Assembly: GCA_965250225.1 (NCBI GenBank)
Contig: CBDFNQ010000017.1
Span: forward strand, 1-64,000
Source of the DNA: CBDEUK01 sp965250225
GTDB lineage: Bacteria; Pseudomonadota; Gammaproteobacteria; Eutrophobiales; Eutrophobiaceae
DNA: 64,000 nt
Direction: 5' to 3'
A program made the translations under genes and the position numbers. The notes under the pieces were generated by a model. It was not told where the DNA came from, ran no database searches, and saw nothing but the letters and a program-made list of their open reading frames with translations. Below, one piece after another: positions 36,131 to 44,354 of this stretch (positions are counted from its first letter, which is position 1; the number at the start of each line of letters is the position of its first letter).

Positions 36131-36244
36131 CTAACTGGCATCTCCCACATGTCTTAATCTCTGAAAATTGTATATTATTATCAACTCTCTTCACAACCCA
36201 CGCCCATTCTGAACTATAAGCATAATAAATCCAGCCATAGTCTT

Positions 36245-37634
36245 TTCCAATATGAAATGAGCCTGAACGAGGGGCGACTTTCCAACATCAAATGAGCCTG
36301 AAATAACATTTAAAGTCGTTCATGATCACAGGATGAAAACGATCATGAAACTTGAACAACTCACGACCATTGACACCGTCCGTCAATTTCTCGAAGGCAC
36401 TCAGGCAGTGGCCTTTTGTGTCGCCAACAGCAAACAAGACCGCTATCGGTGGGTACAAAAGACCTTGGTGGCATTTCGCTATTTCTCACTGGGCAAAGCA
36501 GAAAAAGGTCTCATCACACGTTACCTGATGAAAGTCACCGGCTACTCCCATGCGCAGGTGAAACGTCTCATTGGGCAATACATCAAGAATGGCAGGATCA
36601 CGATAAAGACTGCTCGTCGCAATGGCTTCAAACCAAAGTACAGCAAGGCCGATATCCGTTTACTCGCCGAGATGGATGAACGTCATCAGCAACCCAGTGG
36701 CCCGGTGATAAAGAAACTCTGTGAACGCGCCTATGAGCGTTTTGAGGAAGCGAACTATGAGCGTCTGGCGGGCATATCCGTATCACATCTTTATAACTTG
36801 CGTCAGAGTACGACTTACCAACGACAACGTTGTGTCTTGACGAAAACCCGTCCCAAGGCAGCCAAAATTGGTCTACGGCGAAAACCCTGTCCGAATGATC
36901 AACCGGGCTATATTCGCATTGATTCCGTGCATCAGGGCGATCAGGACAGGCGCAAAGGGGTTTATCACATCAATGCCGTTGATGAGGTTACGCAGTTTCA
37001 GATCATTGTCACGGTAGAACGAATAAGTGAACGCTACATGCTGCCGGCATTAGAGCAATTATTGGCGGCCTTCCCGTTCAAGATACAGGGCTTTCACACC
37101 GATAATGGCGGTGAATACATCAACTATACCGTGGCTCAATTACTCGAGAAACTCCGTATTGAATTCACTAAATCAAGACCTCGGCACAGTAACGATAATG
37201 CCCTGGCTGAGAGCAAGAATGGCTCGGTCGTGCGTAAACTCTATGGCTATATGCACATCCCGCAGCAGTATGCCGATGACTTTGCCAGGCTCAATCAAGG
37301 CGAGGTCTATCGCTACGTTAATTTTCATCGACCTTGTTATTTTCCCTCTACCATCACCGACAAGAAAGGCAAAGAGCGGAAACGTTATCGCTATGAAGAC
37401 ATGATGACACCCTATGAAAAGTTTCGCTCAGCACAAAGACCCAGTCAGTATTTGAAACAAGGGATCACCTTCAAACAACTGGATGCATTTGCTAACGAAA
37501 TGAATGACAATGAAGCGGCTGAACAATTGAACTCAGCTAAAAACCAACTCTTTAAACAACTTCATGTGCGACTAAAACTCAGGGCTTGATGATGAAATAT
37601 AACCCCTCTCTACAGGCTCATTTCTGGATTGGAA
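36245..37634 (+). mobile_element. insertion sequence with rve-type transposase and doubled left terminal repeat
   Basis: The left end has TTCCAATAT-GAAATGAGCCTGAA (36245-36267) and a second near-copy at 36280-36302. The right end (37612-37634) carries the complement (AGGCTCATTTCTGGATTGGAA in part). The transposase gene lies between. I see no clear target duplication. The right end is 30 bases from the start of the next gene. Confidence 0.75.
36333..37589 (+). CDS. integrase-core (rve) transposase
   Basis: The 418-residue protein has an N-terminal helix-turn-helix region (YLMKVTGYSHAQVKRLIGQY) and an rve catalytic core with the DDE residues in IRIDSVHQGD, GFHTDNGGEY and NALAESKNG. This architecture resembles IS481-like or unclassified rve elements. 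The frame is intact and both ends are present, so the element may be active. Confidence 0.88.
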   Translation: MKTIMKLEQLTTIDTVRQFLEGTQAVAFCVANSKQDRYRWVQKTLVAFRYFSLGKAEKGLITRYLMKVTGYSHAQVKRLIGQYIKNGRITIKTARRNGFKPKYSKADIRLLAEMDERHQQPSGPVIKKLCERAYERFEEANYERLAGISVSHLYNLRQSTTYQRQRCVLTKTRPKAAKIGLRRKPCPNDQPGYIRIDSVHQGDQDRRKGVYHINAVDEVTQFQIIVTVERISERYMLPALEQLLAAFPFKIQGFHTDNGGEYINYTVAQLLEKLRIEFTKSRPRHSNDNALAESKNGSVVRKLYGYMHIPQQYADDFARLNQGEVYRYVNFHRPCYFPSTITDKKGKERKRYRYEDMMTPYEKFRSAQRPSQYLKQGITFKQLDAFANEMNDNEAAEQLNSAKNQLFKQLHVRLKLRA

Positions 37635-37663
37635 TATACTGCCATGTTAAACAGAATATACAC

Positions 37664-38407
37664 ATGTCATTAATATTTGAAGAACTGGATTACCAGGAAA
37701 CCCCTCTGGGAAATATCAGTCTCAGGCGCCGATCAGAACCAAGGCTCAATGGAAAGATTCTCTACGAGGTAAAACTTGGCGATGAGTTTTTGATGTCCAG
37801 CCTGTTTACCGAGGCGGAGAGTCAACTTTCAAAACTCGGACTCGCCGCGCTTAAAAAACATGAGCTCGTTCATGACCTGAATATCATCGTTGGCGGATTG
37901 GGTTTGGGTTATACAGCTGTTGCTGCATTAGAAGATCCCTCCGTCAAATCGCTTAGAGTCATTGATGTGATGCAGCCTGTGATCAATTGGCACCAGCAAG
38001 GACTCGTACCGCTTGGTAAAGAACTCAGTTCCGATCCTAGATGCACACTTATACATGGAGACTTCTTCGAAATAGCAACATCATCAGGAAGTTTCGATCC
38101 CACAGAGCCAGATCAACTGGTACACGCTGTGTTACTGGATATTGATCATTCGCCGAGTCATTGGCTCAATTCTGGAAACAGTTCTTTTTATACAGAGTCA
38201 GCACTGACAAAGATGGCGGACAAACTCCATCCGGGTGGTATTTTTGGGCTCTGGTCAAATGATCCACCAGATGATGATTTTATAAATTTACTGAATGTAG
38301 TATTTTACTCTTCTGACTCTCATATCATAAACTTTCCAAATCCATACACAGATGATGAATCAACAAATACTGTTTATATCGCTCATAAAAAAGCAGAAAG
38401 CTCCTAA
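37664..38407 (+). CDS. spermidine synthase-like protein
   Basis: This 247-residue Rossmann-fold protein has the SAM-binding segment NIIVGGLGLGYTAVAAL and LRVIDVMQPVINW, and HAVLLDIDHSPSHWL further on, as in polyamine aminopropyltransferase-like proteins. True spermidine synthases have a longer N-terminal domain, so the activity is uncertain. The ATG at 37664 is the natural start; the frame extends back into the IS end. The IS lies in its upstream region and probably alters its promoter. Confidence 0.75.
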   Translation: MSLIFEELDYQETPLGNISLRRRSEPRLNGKILYEVKLGDEFLMSSLFTEAESQLSKLGLAALKKHELVHDLNIIVGGLGLGYTAVAALEDPSVKSLRVIDVMQPVINWHQQGLVPLGKELSSDPRCTLIHGDFFEIATSSGSFDPTEPDQLVHAVLLDIDHSPSHWLNSGNSSFYTESALTKMADKLHPGGIFGLWSNDPPDDDFINLLNVVFYSSDSHIINFPNPYTDDESTNTVYIAHKKAESS

Positions 38408-38409
38408 AT

Positions 38410-38763
38410 CTATTTCTTGTCTAGCAAATCTTTCAAATTTGCAAAAGGCTTACTGGTAGAATGCTCAATGGCCAGTTCATTTTTTGCACCTCCCGACGTA
38501 GATTCGCTATCAAGGTGCCGAGTATGTTCATTATCATGGCAATAGACACAGAGTAATTCCCAGTTACTGCCATCGGCTGGATTATTGTCATGGTTATGAT
38601 CCCTGTGATGCACTGTAAGTTCATTAAGATTTTTTCGGTTAAATTCTCTTTCACACTTTCCACATATCCAGGGATACATCTTGAGTGCTTGCTCTCGATA
38701 GCCGTGCCCCCGTGTCTCGGCATCTTGTCTCGTTTTGGCAATGATCTTGTCGAGCTTATCCAT
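38410..38763 (-). CDS. yajD: HNH nuclease, YajD family
   Basis: This 117-residue protein has two zinc-binding Cys pairs (CGKC, CVYC) around an HNH motif (LTVHHRDHNHDNNP ... NWELLCVYCHDNEH in parts). It matches YajD. It faces the preceding gene tail to tail with two bases between. Confidence 0.9.
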   Translation of the reverse strand: MDKLDKIIAKTRQDAETRGHGYREQALKMYPWICGKCEREFNRKNLNELTVHHRDHNHDNNPADGSNWELLCVYCHDNEHTRHLDSESTSGGAKNELAIEHSTSKPFANLKDLLDKK

Positions 38764-38797
38764 CGTATTTCCAATCGTAGCTTATCAATAAAAAATA

Positions 38798-39238
38798 TTA
38801 TTTTTCCATAACACATTTTTTCGGCATCAAATCAGCCGGAACAGTTCCCTTACATTTCCACTCCAGTTTTCTATCGTTCACTAAAGGAATTAACAATAGC
38901 CTCTTTCCGGAAATATCCGTTTGTATGTTGAAACCTGGTTTATTCGTAAAATAGATGCTGATCACTCCCGGCCCTTCTTCACCTATCTGGATAGATTTAA
39001 CAAGTGACTTACTAATATCGACAACCGGTTTTTCTATTTTTTTATCCCAGTCGTCTGCGGTTGGTAAAGCATCATGTTCTTGCCAATAATCCTTCACAGA
39101 AGTCTTGTAGGTAAATGCCATAGCCGCGCCCTGTAAGACCTTCATTGGATCCGTGAATTCCACCTTGGAAGATGTGAAAACAAATTTCCAGCAAACGACG
39201 ATTAAAACGAGAATTAATAATATTAGTGGTTTTTTCAT
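38798..39238 (-). CDS. pilin-like membrane-anchored protein
   Basis: This 146-residue protein has one N-terminal helix (LILLILVLIVVCWKFVF). Its soluble domain resembles a type IV pilin head: DYWQEHDALPTADDW, then GKRLLLIPLVNDRKLEWKCKG and a C-terminal disulfide pair (WKC ... KKCVMEK). It lacks the prepilin peptidase site (Gly-Phe/Met at the N-terminus), so it is not a normal pilin. No pilus genes are near. Confidence 0.6.
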   Translation of the reverse strand: MKKPLILLILVLIVVCWKFVFTSSKVEFTDPMKVLQGAAMAFTYKTSVKDYWQEHDALPTADDWDKKIEKPVVDISKSLVKSIQIGEEGPGVISIYFTNKPGFNIQTDISGKRLLLIPLVNDRKLEWKCKGTVPADLMPKKCVMEK

Positions 39239-39288
39239 TAATATTTAATCTTTAATATAGATACACTCATCTTTGCCTTGTGTGAATT

Positions 39289-40179
39289 CTAATTCTTATT
39301 ATCAGTATAAGGTTCAATATGAATAAATGCATCGCCCACATGGAAGCGTTCCTCAATCATGTCTTCGATCTCATCCGCAATCTTATGTGATTCTTCAGTA
39401 GTCATTTCAGGATTAACAGAAAGCACCATATCAATTGCGATTTCAGATCCTATCCAGCGGGAACGTATACGCCCTACTTCTCTGACGCCTTGAACGCTGG
39501 ATGCTACTGCACGCAGTTCATCTGGATCAATCGCATATTCATCCACCAGAACCGGAAAGGCACTCTTATACAAACGATAAGCCAGATAAAATACCAAACC
39601 TGCAACGCCTAATGCACACAAACGATCGAGGATCACGAAACCCATCGCGGATAATTGCCAACCAATAATAACCACGATCGTCGTTAAGACATCAGCAAAA
39701 GTGTGTGCGGCATCTGCCAGCATAAGCCCTGACTTTAAACGTTTTGCCCAATAACGTTGCCAGGTGGCGAGGCTAATATTGACTACAAGCACAAACAACA
39801 TAAGAGCAAGCTCCCAGTCTCCACTGATGATCTCTGTTGCTTCTCTGGTCACGGCATTTTTAGCGATCTCAAATGCCAGCACGACCAACAGGGTTGCCAG
39901 GCCAAACACAGCCAGAGTTTCAAACTTGCGGTGACCATAAGGATGCTCGCGATCGGCGGGCATGGCAGAAAGTCGAATGACAATCCAGGCAACAATATTA
40001 TTCGCAACATCGGTCAATGAATGAACTGCGTCAGCCAACACCGCCAGCGAGCCCGTTGAAAGCCCGACGACCAGCTTCATAAATAACACCAGAAGATTCA
40101 CCAGACCTTCAAGAATAATGAGGCGTTGAATCTTCCTGTCTCGTTCTGAGAAAATTATTTTTTTTGAATCACCCGACAT
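39289..40179 (-). CDS. cation diffusion facilitator (CDF) transporter
   Basis: This 296-residue protein has six membrane helices and a C-terminal cytoplasmic metal-binding domain. Metal-site residues are in LADAVHSLTDVANN (helix 2) and DAAHTFADVLTT (helix 5), the HxxxD pattern seen in Zn, Fe and Mn exporters. Replacement of the Asp before the first motif can change metal choice, so I give no metal. Confidence 0.92.
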   Translation of the reverse strand: MSGDSKKIIFSERDRKIQRLIILEGLVNLLVLFMKLVVGLSTGSLAVLADAVHSLTDVANNIVAWIVIRLSAMPADREHPYGHRKFETLAVFGLATLLVVLAFEIAKNAVTREATEIISGDWELALMLFVLVVNISLATWQRYWAKRLKSGLMLADAAHTFADVLTTIVVIIGWQLSAMGFVILDRLCALGVAGLVFYLAYRLYKSAFPVLVDEYAIDPDELRAVASSVQGVREVGRIRSRWIGSEIAIDMVLSVNPEMTTEESHKIADEIEDMIEERFHVGDAFIHIEPYTDNKN

Positions 40180-40233
40180 AACTTATTCCAGAATAACATT
40201 ATTACCGAAATCAAAATGACTAGAACACCATCA

Positions 40234-40779
40234 TTACCAAATTAAATCATCCGGAATCTTATAATCAGCGTAGAGATCGTCATCGTCTTGATCTGGTTCA
40301 ATGCTCTGTTCATTTACAATAATGCACTGTGTATCGCGCTGTTTAATTTTCTCCGCGACGGCTCTTGGCACCAGTTCGTATCCATCACCTAGTTTAACGA
40401 TAGATAAGCGACCGGACATGAGGTGTTTGTGTACAGAATCAGAAATGGAAATGCTTTTAACTACATTGGCATCAGTAAAGTTATAAATAATTTCACCATC
40501 ACGATCTTCAACACGGTTAGTTTCAATCAACTGAATAATCTGAGCAGAGATTGCCTTGCGGTCAGCATCATCATCTTTTTGCTTGTTAATTTGACGGTCA
40601 CGTTCGACTTTTTCGGCCTGGGATTTTTCGGCCAACAACTTCACTTCGTCTACCGCTTCCACCGAACCTTTTTTTGTTTTCTGCTTTTTATTTTTATATT
40701 GATCACGCTTGACCTTTTGCGCTCTGGTTTTATCAACCAGACCGGTCTTTTTTAGCTGATCAAAAAGTGAATTTCCCAC
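40234..40779 (-). CDS. yaiL: DUF2058-family protein (YaiL)
   Basis: This 181-residue protein is rich in Lys and Gln in its N-terminal half (SLFDQLKKTGLVDKTRAQK), with a C-terminal domain (YNFTDANVVKSISISDSVHKHL in parts, LVPRAVAEKI). It matches YaiL. The start is GTG at 40779 with AGGAG eight bases upstream. The function is unknown; a nucleoprotein link has been proposed for the family. Confidence 0.85.
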   Translation of the reverse strand: MGNSLFDQLKKTGLVDKTRAQKVKRDQYKNKKQKTKKGSVEAVDEVKLLAEKSQAEKVERDRQINKQKDDDADRKAISAQIIQLIETNRVEDRDGEIIYNFTDANVVKSISISDSVHKHLMSGRLSIVKLGDGYELVPRAVAEKIKQRDTQCIIVNEQSIEPDQDDDDLYADYKIPDDLIW

Positions 40780-40944
40780 AGAGTATGCTCCTGATGTTGT
40801 AAGAGGGCTGGCCCTTCCGATTATTAAGTCATATACATGAATAGAATAATATTTAGAACGATTATTACCAGTAATTTATATAATCCCAATATACCTTATT
40901 CATAAACAATCATGATCTGTTCTATTTTCTAATAATCTAGACTA

Positions 40945-41778
40945 TTAAAATGTAGCTTTATATAGTTCTGGGACTAAATTCACATGTTCCTCTAATTTTC
41001 CGTTTAATGTGAAGATATTAGGACTATAACTAAATTCAAATACTCGATAGAGGGCATATTTTTCTGCAAAGCTTTCTGAATAATTTATTTCATTATTAGT
41101 TATAAAAAAAGGCTGATATTTCCCTGCATTGGTTGTTTTTACTTCTATAAATAATTCCTCATCGGTTTCGCCTTTGAATGATCGAATGTCATACCCTGTA
41201 CCATCGCCCTTTACTTGACTTGTCCATTCGATTTCCTCAATCAAATCATCACGACCAAAACTTAATAATCTTGCTTTCTCAACATTCAGAACAAATTTTT
41301 CACCATTTTTTCCTAATTTTTGATTTCTTGACTCACGTTCTATGTAATCAACATAAGGTGGTCTATATTCTCGAATTTTTGTTTCTTTCAGATTTGTCAC
41401 CTTCTCTGGTGATTCAACAAAGAATGAATTCCAGTTATCAAATTTTATTTGAGTAGGCGGCCTTTCTGCTAATATTGACTCGGCATCATGGAGCTTGGTA
41501 GTTTCCAAATTGACTGCTTGAAGAACTACATCTTGCAGTAATGCTTGATAATTCCAGGCAGGTTTATAGCCTTTTATATATGTACGCCCTGCCTTTATTA
41601 AGATAGCGCTAATATTTTGATGTTTATATTCGATAGAACCATCAGAACGAGATAAAAGCTTATTATGTAATGCACGCCTATGTTTTGCCTTACTATATGA
41701 GTCTCCTTTAAGCTCACTGTAAAACATGGCAAAGTAATCCGAAACAATAGCTTCGCATTCTAGTCTCGACCATTCCAT
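40945..41778 (-). CDS. DUF3883 (PD-(D/E)XK nuclease-like) protein
   Basis: This 277-residue protein has an N-terminal helical part (MEWSRLECEAIVSDYFAMF) and a C-terminal DUF3883 domain: GKNGEKFVLNVEKARLL, GTGYDIRSFKG and LFIEVKTTNAGKYQP, which supply the D and ExK residues of the PD-(D/E)XK nuclease fold. Such domains occur in restriction and defence proteins. It stands alone with AT-rich sequence and long flanks. No methylase or helicase is nearby. A solitary restriction-like enzyme is possible but not shown. Confidence 0.75.
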   Translation of the reverse strand: MEWSRLECEAIVSDYFAMFYSELKGDSYSKAKHRRALHNKLLSRSDGSIEYKHQNISAILIKAGRTYIKGYKPAWNYQALLQDVVLQAVNLETTKLHDAESILAERPPTQIKFDNWNSFFVESPEKVTNLKETKIREYRPPYVDYIERESRNQKLGKNGEKFVLNVEKARLLSFGRDDLIEEIEWTSQVKGDGTGYDIRSFKGETDEELFIEVKTTNAGKYQPFFITNNEINYSESFAEKYALYRVFEFSYSPNIFTLNGKLEEHVNLVPELYKATF

Positions 41779-41989
41779 AAATTATTTTTCAGTTAAATTA
41801 ATTAAAATTTTTAGTAATTTTTGTACGCAGTACTCTAGTCGATTTCTTCTTGAAGTGATTGGCCAGCAAGATGTAAAGTTTTTACTTTTAATGGTAAAAT
41901 TTTCATATCCATAAATCCCTACCCTCTAATAATCACCTAAAATAAATTATCACTGATTATATTCCTATTCTCACCTATCTTGTAATAAC

Positions 41990-42180
41990 GAAAAATAGAG
42001 CTGCGGTGTTAGCACATCCCTGACGTTCATCGCTCGGCCTTCGTTCCTAGACGCGACTCTAACACCTACATCCGTGTAGGCGTCTTGTGCTTGACCTCCA
42101 TGGAAGGAGGAGATGCAACAGAATTGTATGGAACAATCCTTGCCCTGCCCTCGCGGTGTTCGTACATCCCTGTACGTCAT
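41990..42180 (-). repeat. cluster of GGA-loop hairpin units after the H1-like gene
   Basis: Read on the minus strand from the H1-like stop codon the region holds GTACA-GGGA-TGTAC (42162-42175), a unit on the opposite strand (42093-42143), CCTACA-CGGA-TGTAGG (42065-42080), CGTCT-AGGA-ACG (about 42037-42050) and GTC-AGGGA-TGTG (about 42012-42027). The first hairpin begins two bases after the stop codon. Stems differ but GGA stays in the loop. The AT-rich 41779-41989 interval holds nothing else I recognise. Confidence 0.75.
42093..42143 (+). repeat. GGA-loop double-hairpin unit C
   Basis: This 51-bp unit begins GACC and ends CTTGC on the plus strand. Its hairpins are CCTCC-ATGGA-AGGAGG and ATTGT-ATGGA-ACAAT. 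It shares the GACC start, the internal AGATGC/AAATGC spacer and the loop pattern with units A and B, but with different stems. Confidence 0.7.
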
Positions 42181-42602
42181 TTTTTTCGTTTTAGCTTTTC
42201 TTTCGCCCTGGCGGCGGCGGCTTTGAGTTTGGCGAGTTGCTTCTTTTCCCAACGCCTGCCTGCTGACAGCATCTTTTTTGCTTTTATTTCACTTATTTTG
42301 ATGAGTTCTTTTTCTCGCTTCAGAGCGGCGACAAGTTGATCTTTAAGTACTTCGATTTCATCTCTGGCTGCTGCCTTGACTAATTTTAATTCTTCCGCAG
42401 CCGTTTTACGTGCAACTTTAAGTGAAGCCTTTGTAGCGTTCAAATCTTTTTTAAGTTTGCTTGAGAGTGCCTTGCGGCTTGTGGCGGCTGCCTTTCGATG
42501 TGAAGCCGCAGTTTTCTTCTTTGTAGCGGTCTTTTTTCTTACTGTGGATTTTTTCTTAACGCTCGTCTTCTTTTTACTGGTCTTCTTTTTTGCCTCAGCC
42601 AT
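42177..42602 (-). CDS. histone H1-like Lys/Ala-rich protein
   Basis: The 141-residue basic protein starts MAEAKKKTSKKKTSVKKKS and consists of KKxx and AAxxKA repeats followed by a coiled-coil segment (AAEELKLVKAAARDEIEVLK) and a basic tail (KAAAARAKEKLKRKK). Such proteins condense DNA or bind RNA. The ATG at 42602 has AGGAG upstream. The stop codon TGA (42177-42179) is directly followed by GGA-loop hairpins, which would form its 3' untranslated region. Confidence 0.8.
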   Translation of the reverse strand: MAEAKKKTSKKKTSVKKKSTVRKKTATKKKTAASHRKAAATSRKALSSKLKKDLNATKASLKVARKTAAEELKLVKAAARDEIEVLKDQLVAALKREKELIKISEIKAKKMLSAGRRWEKKQLAKLKAAAARAKEKLKRKK

Positions 42603-42689
42603 AGTAGATCTCCTATTCACTATTCACTATTCACTATTTGTTAAGTATAGACCTCCATCTTGTTTTCGCTGTTTCTATTCCTATTCTTA

Positions 42690-43190
42690 TCAGGGCTTCC
42701 ATCCATCTGTTTCAGCAGATATGACAATCCGTGCGCAGGCTTCTGCATCCGATAGTGCTTCATGATGGTTTAATTCAATATCCAAGTAACGACAAACATT
42801 GGGTAGTTTTGTTGGATATATATCCCAATGAGACCGTGCCACCTTAACGGTACAGACAAAAGGTTTTAAATTGTTCGTTAAACCATAGGTCTCACAACTG
42901 GCTTTTATCACACTTTTGTCAAAGGGTGCATTGTGTGCTGCTAAAAAATCAACCTCTTTAAGCTGATTATTTATCTCTGGCCATACATCGTCAAAAGTTT
43001 TTTCTTCCATGACATCTTCCCATGTCAAACCATGGATGTGAGTAAAGGTAAAATACGAATCTGGCGGTCGGATTAATCGATGAATTTTTTCTACGATTTT
43101 GCCTTCTGATACAATCACAATGCCAACAGCACAGGCGCTATCTCTAGAGTAATTAGCAGTTTCAAAATCTACAGCGGCAAATGTTGTCAT
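42690..43190 (-). CDS. DnaQ-like 3'-5' exonuclease
   Basis: This 166-residue protein has the DEDD exonuclease motifs: AAVDFETAN (Exo I), LAAHNAPFDKSV (Exo II) and HEALSDAEACAR (Exo III, DEDDh type with the His). It matches stand-alone DNA polymerase III epsilon-like nucleases. It lies 12 bases from the mug-like gene on the same strand, suggesting a repair pair. Confidence 0.9.
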   Translation of the reverse strand: MTTFAAVDFETANYSRDSACAVGIVIVSEGKIVEKIHRLIRPPDSYFTFTHIHGLTWEDVMEEKTFDDVWPEINNQLKEVDFLAAHNAPFDKSVIKASCETYGLTNNLKPFVCTVKVARSHWDIYPTKLPNVCRYLDIELNHHEALSDAEACARIVISAETDGWKP

Positions 43191-43202
43191 CTGATATGAA
43201 AA

Positions 43203-43757
43203 TTATCCGGTTCCCAATCCGAATAATTCTCGTATCCTATAACTCACCATTTCATTGTATATCGTGATGAGGTCATCAATAGAATAAGGGGCATTCGCGG
43301 AACTGGGATTGGGTGTGACAAAAACACGTGTATTCCCAATTGAATTTTTCTGTGCTCCCCATGGAATATCTACGTTCATGTCTTCTGCGTATTTCAAATA
43401 ATTTTTATAGGTTCCTTTTCCCTGGAACCAGGCAATGCCCGGTTGAAATTCCAATATTTTGTCTTTTAAGATAGGTGCACCTTCCCGGTAATCATCAGCA
43501 CGTAATTCTTTCCCCATACGAGTAGGCTTTTTAACCAGATCGGTAAAACCAATATTGTATTTACCAAATAATTTTTCCATTGCTTCCACACCGGGCTGCA
43601 ATTGTAAATCAGCAAGTCGTGATCCGTTCAAGGCCTTCCAGAAACGATTGCGGGGGTTAGCAAAGTAATATCCAGCCTGCACAGAAACTGGAGATGGATT
43701 CAGTCCAATTGAAAGAAAAAATAAATTTTCTCGTAAATAGTCAGGAAGTGTCTCCAT
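43203..43757 (-). CDS. mug: G/U mismatch-specific uracil-DNA glycosylase (Mug/TDG family)
   Basis: This 184-residue protein has the family motifs SIGLNPSPVSV (motif 1) and VFVTPNPSSANAPYS (motif 2), with GYYFANPRNRFWKAL and FGKYNIGFTDLVKKPT between. Motif 1 fits Mug/TDG-type enzymes, which remove uracil or thymine from G mismatches. It lies in a minus-strand run with the exonuclease. Confidence 0.85.
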   Translation of the reverse strand: METLPDYLRENLFFLSIGLNPSPVSVQAGYYFANPRNRFWKALNGSRLADLQLQPGVEAMEKLFGKYNIGFTDLVKKPTRMGKELRADDYREGAPILKDKILEFQPGIAWFQGKGTYKNYLKYAEDMNVDIPWGAQKNSIGNTRVFVTPNPSSANAPYSIDDLITIYNEMVSYRIRELFGLGTG

Positions 43758-43769
43758 GAATAGCCAGCG

Positions 43770-44354
43770 TTATAACAGACTCTCTACATACAGCTCTTCG
43801 CCATTCACCAATACCGCTTTGATCCCGACATTCCCACGTTTATCGACGGCTACACGGATATCGACCTTGCCGATATCTCGTCGCTCCAGCTCACGACCCT
43901 CTCCTTCTGGAACGAAATAATTTTCAATGCCATAACGAACACTTAACTCATAGATATCTTCACTTTGTTTCAGCTCCTGATTCCAACGAGTCGTGTTAAC
44001 GTAGTCAACTTTACCTTTAATAACAAGCTGTTGCTCTTTTGCGTCTGGCCACTGATGGTGAACCCCCAACGCCTTCCAGTATTCGCCCTGTTGTTCGAGG
44101 GTGACAAAGACTTCATCGTGTTTTTTGAATTCGTCATCCCCTGCTAATTGTGCGATATCTAGATCGCTGATGGTATAATTCAAGCGAACATAATCACCGC
44201 GGAACAACGACCGTGGATCAATCGGTTGAGTTTCAAGCAATATTGGTGTGCCTGTGTTTAAGGTATATTGTTTCATCCCCACCATACTGGCGAGCAGGAT
44301 AGTTTGTATTGCTAGAACAATAATGATCCTTGTGAACGAGGTTTTTTTGATCAT
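43770..44354 (-). CDS. GDYXXLXY-domain membrane-anchored protein
   Basis: This 194-residue protein has one N-terminal helix (IIIVLAIQTILLASMVGM) and the name-giving motif FRGDYVRLNYTISDL. The four-base overlap (ATGA) with the DUF2157 protein upstream is the usual arrangement of this pair. The pair is widespread, but its function is not known. Confidence 0.88.
   Translation of the reverse strand: MIKKTSFTRIIIVLAIQTILLASMVGMKQYTLNTGTPILLETQPIDPRSLFRGDYVRLNYTISDLDIAQLAGDDEFKKHDEVFVTLEQQGEYWKALGVHHQWPDAKEQQLVIKGKVDYVNTTRWNQELKQSEDIYELSVRYGIENYFVPEGEGRELERRDIGKVDIRVAVDKRGNVGIKAVLVNGEELYVESLL

Noticed and set aside
37586..37663. N-terminal extension of the spermidine synthase-like protein
   Set aside because: These codons run through the IS right end; homologous sequence begins at the ATG at 37664.
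41971..42252. Minus-strand frame of 93 codons over the hairpin cluster
   Set aside because: It spans the end of the H1-like gene in another frame and the palindromic repeats, so it is a repeat artefact.
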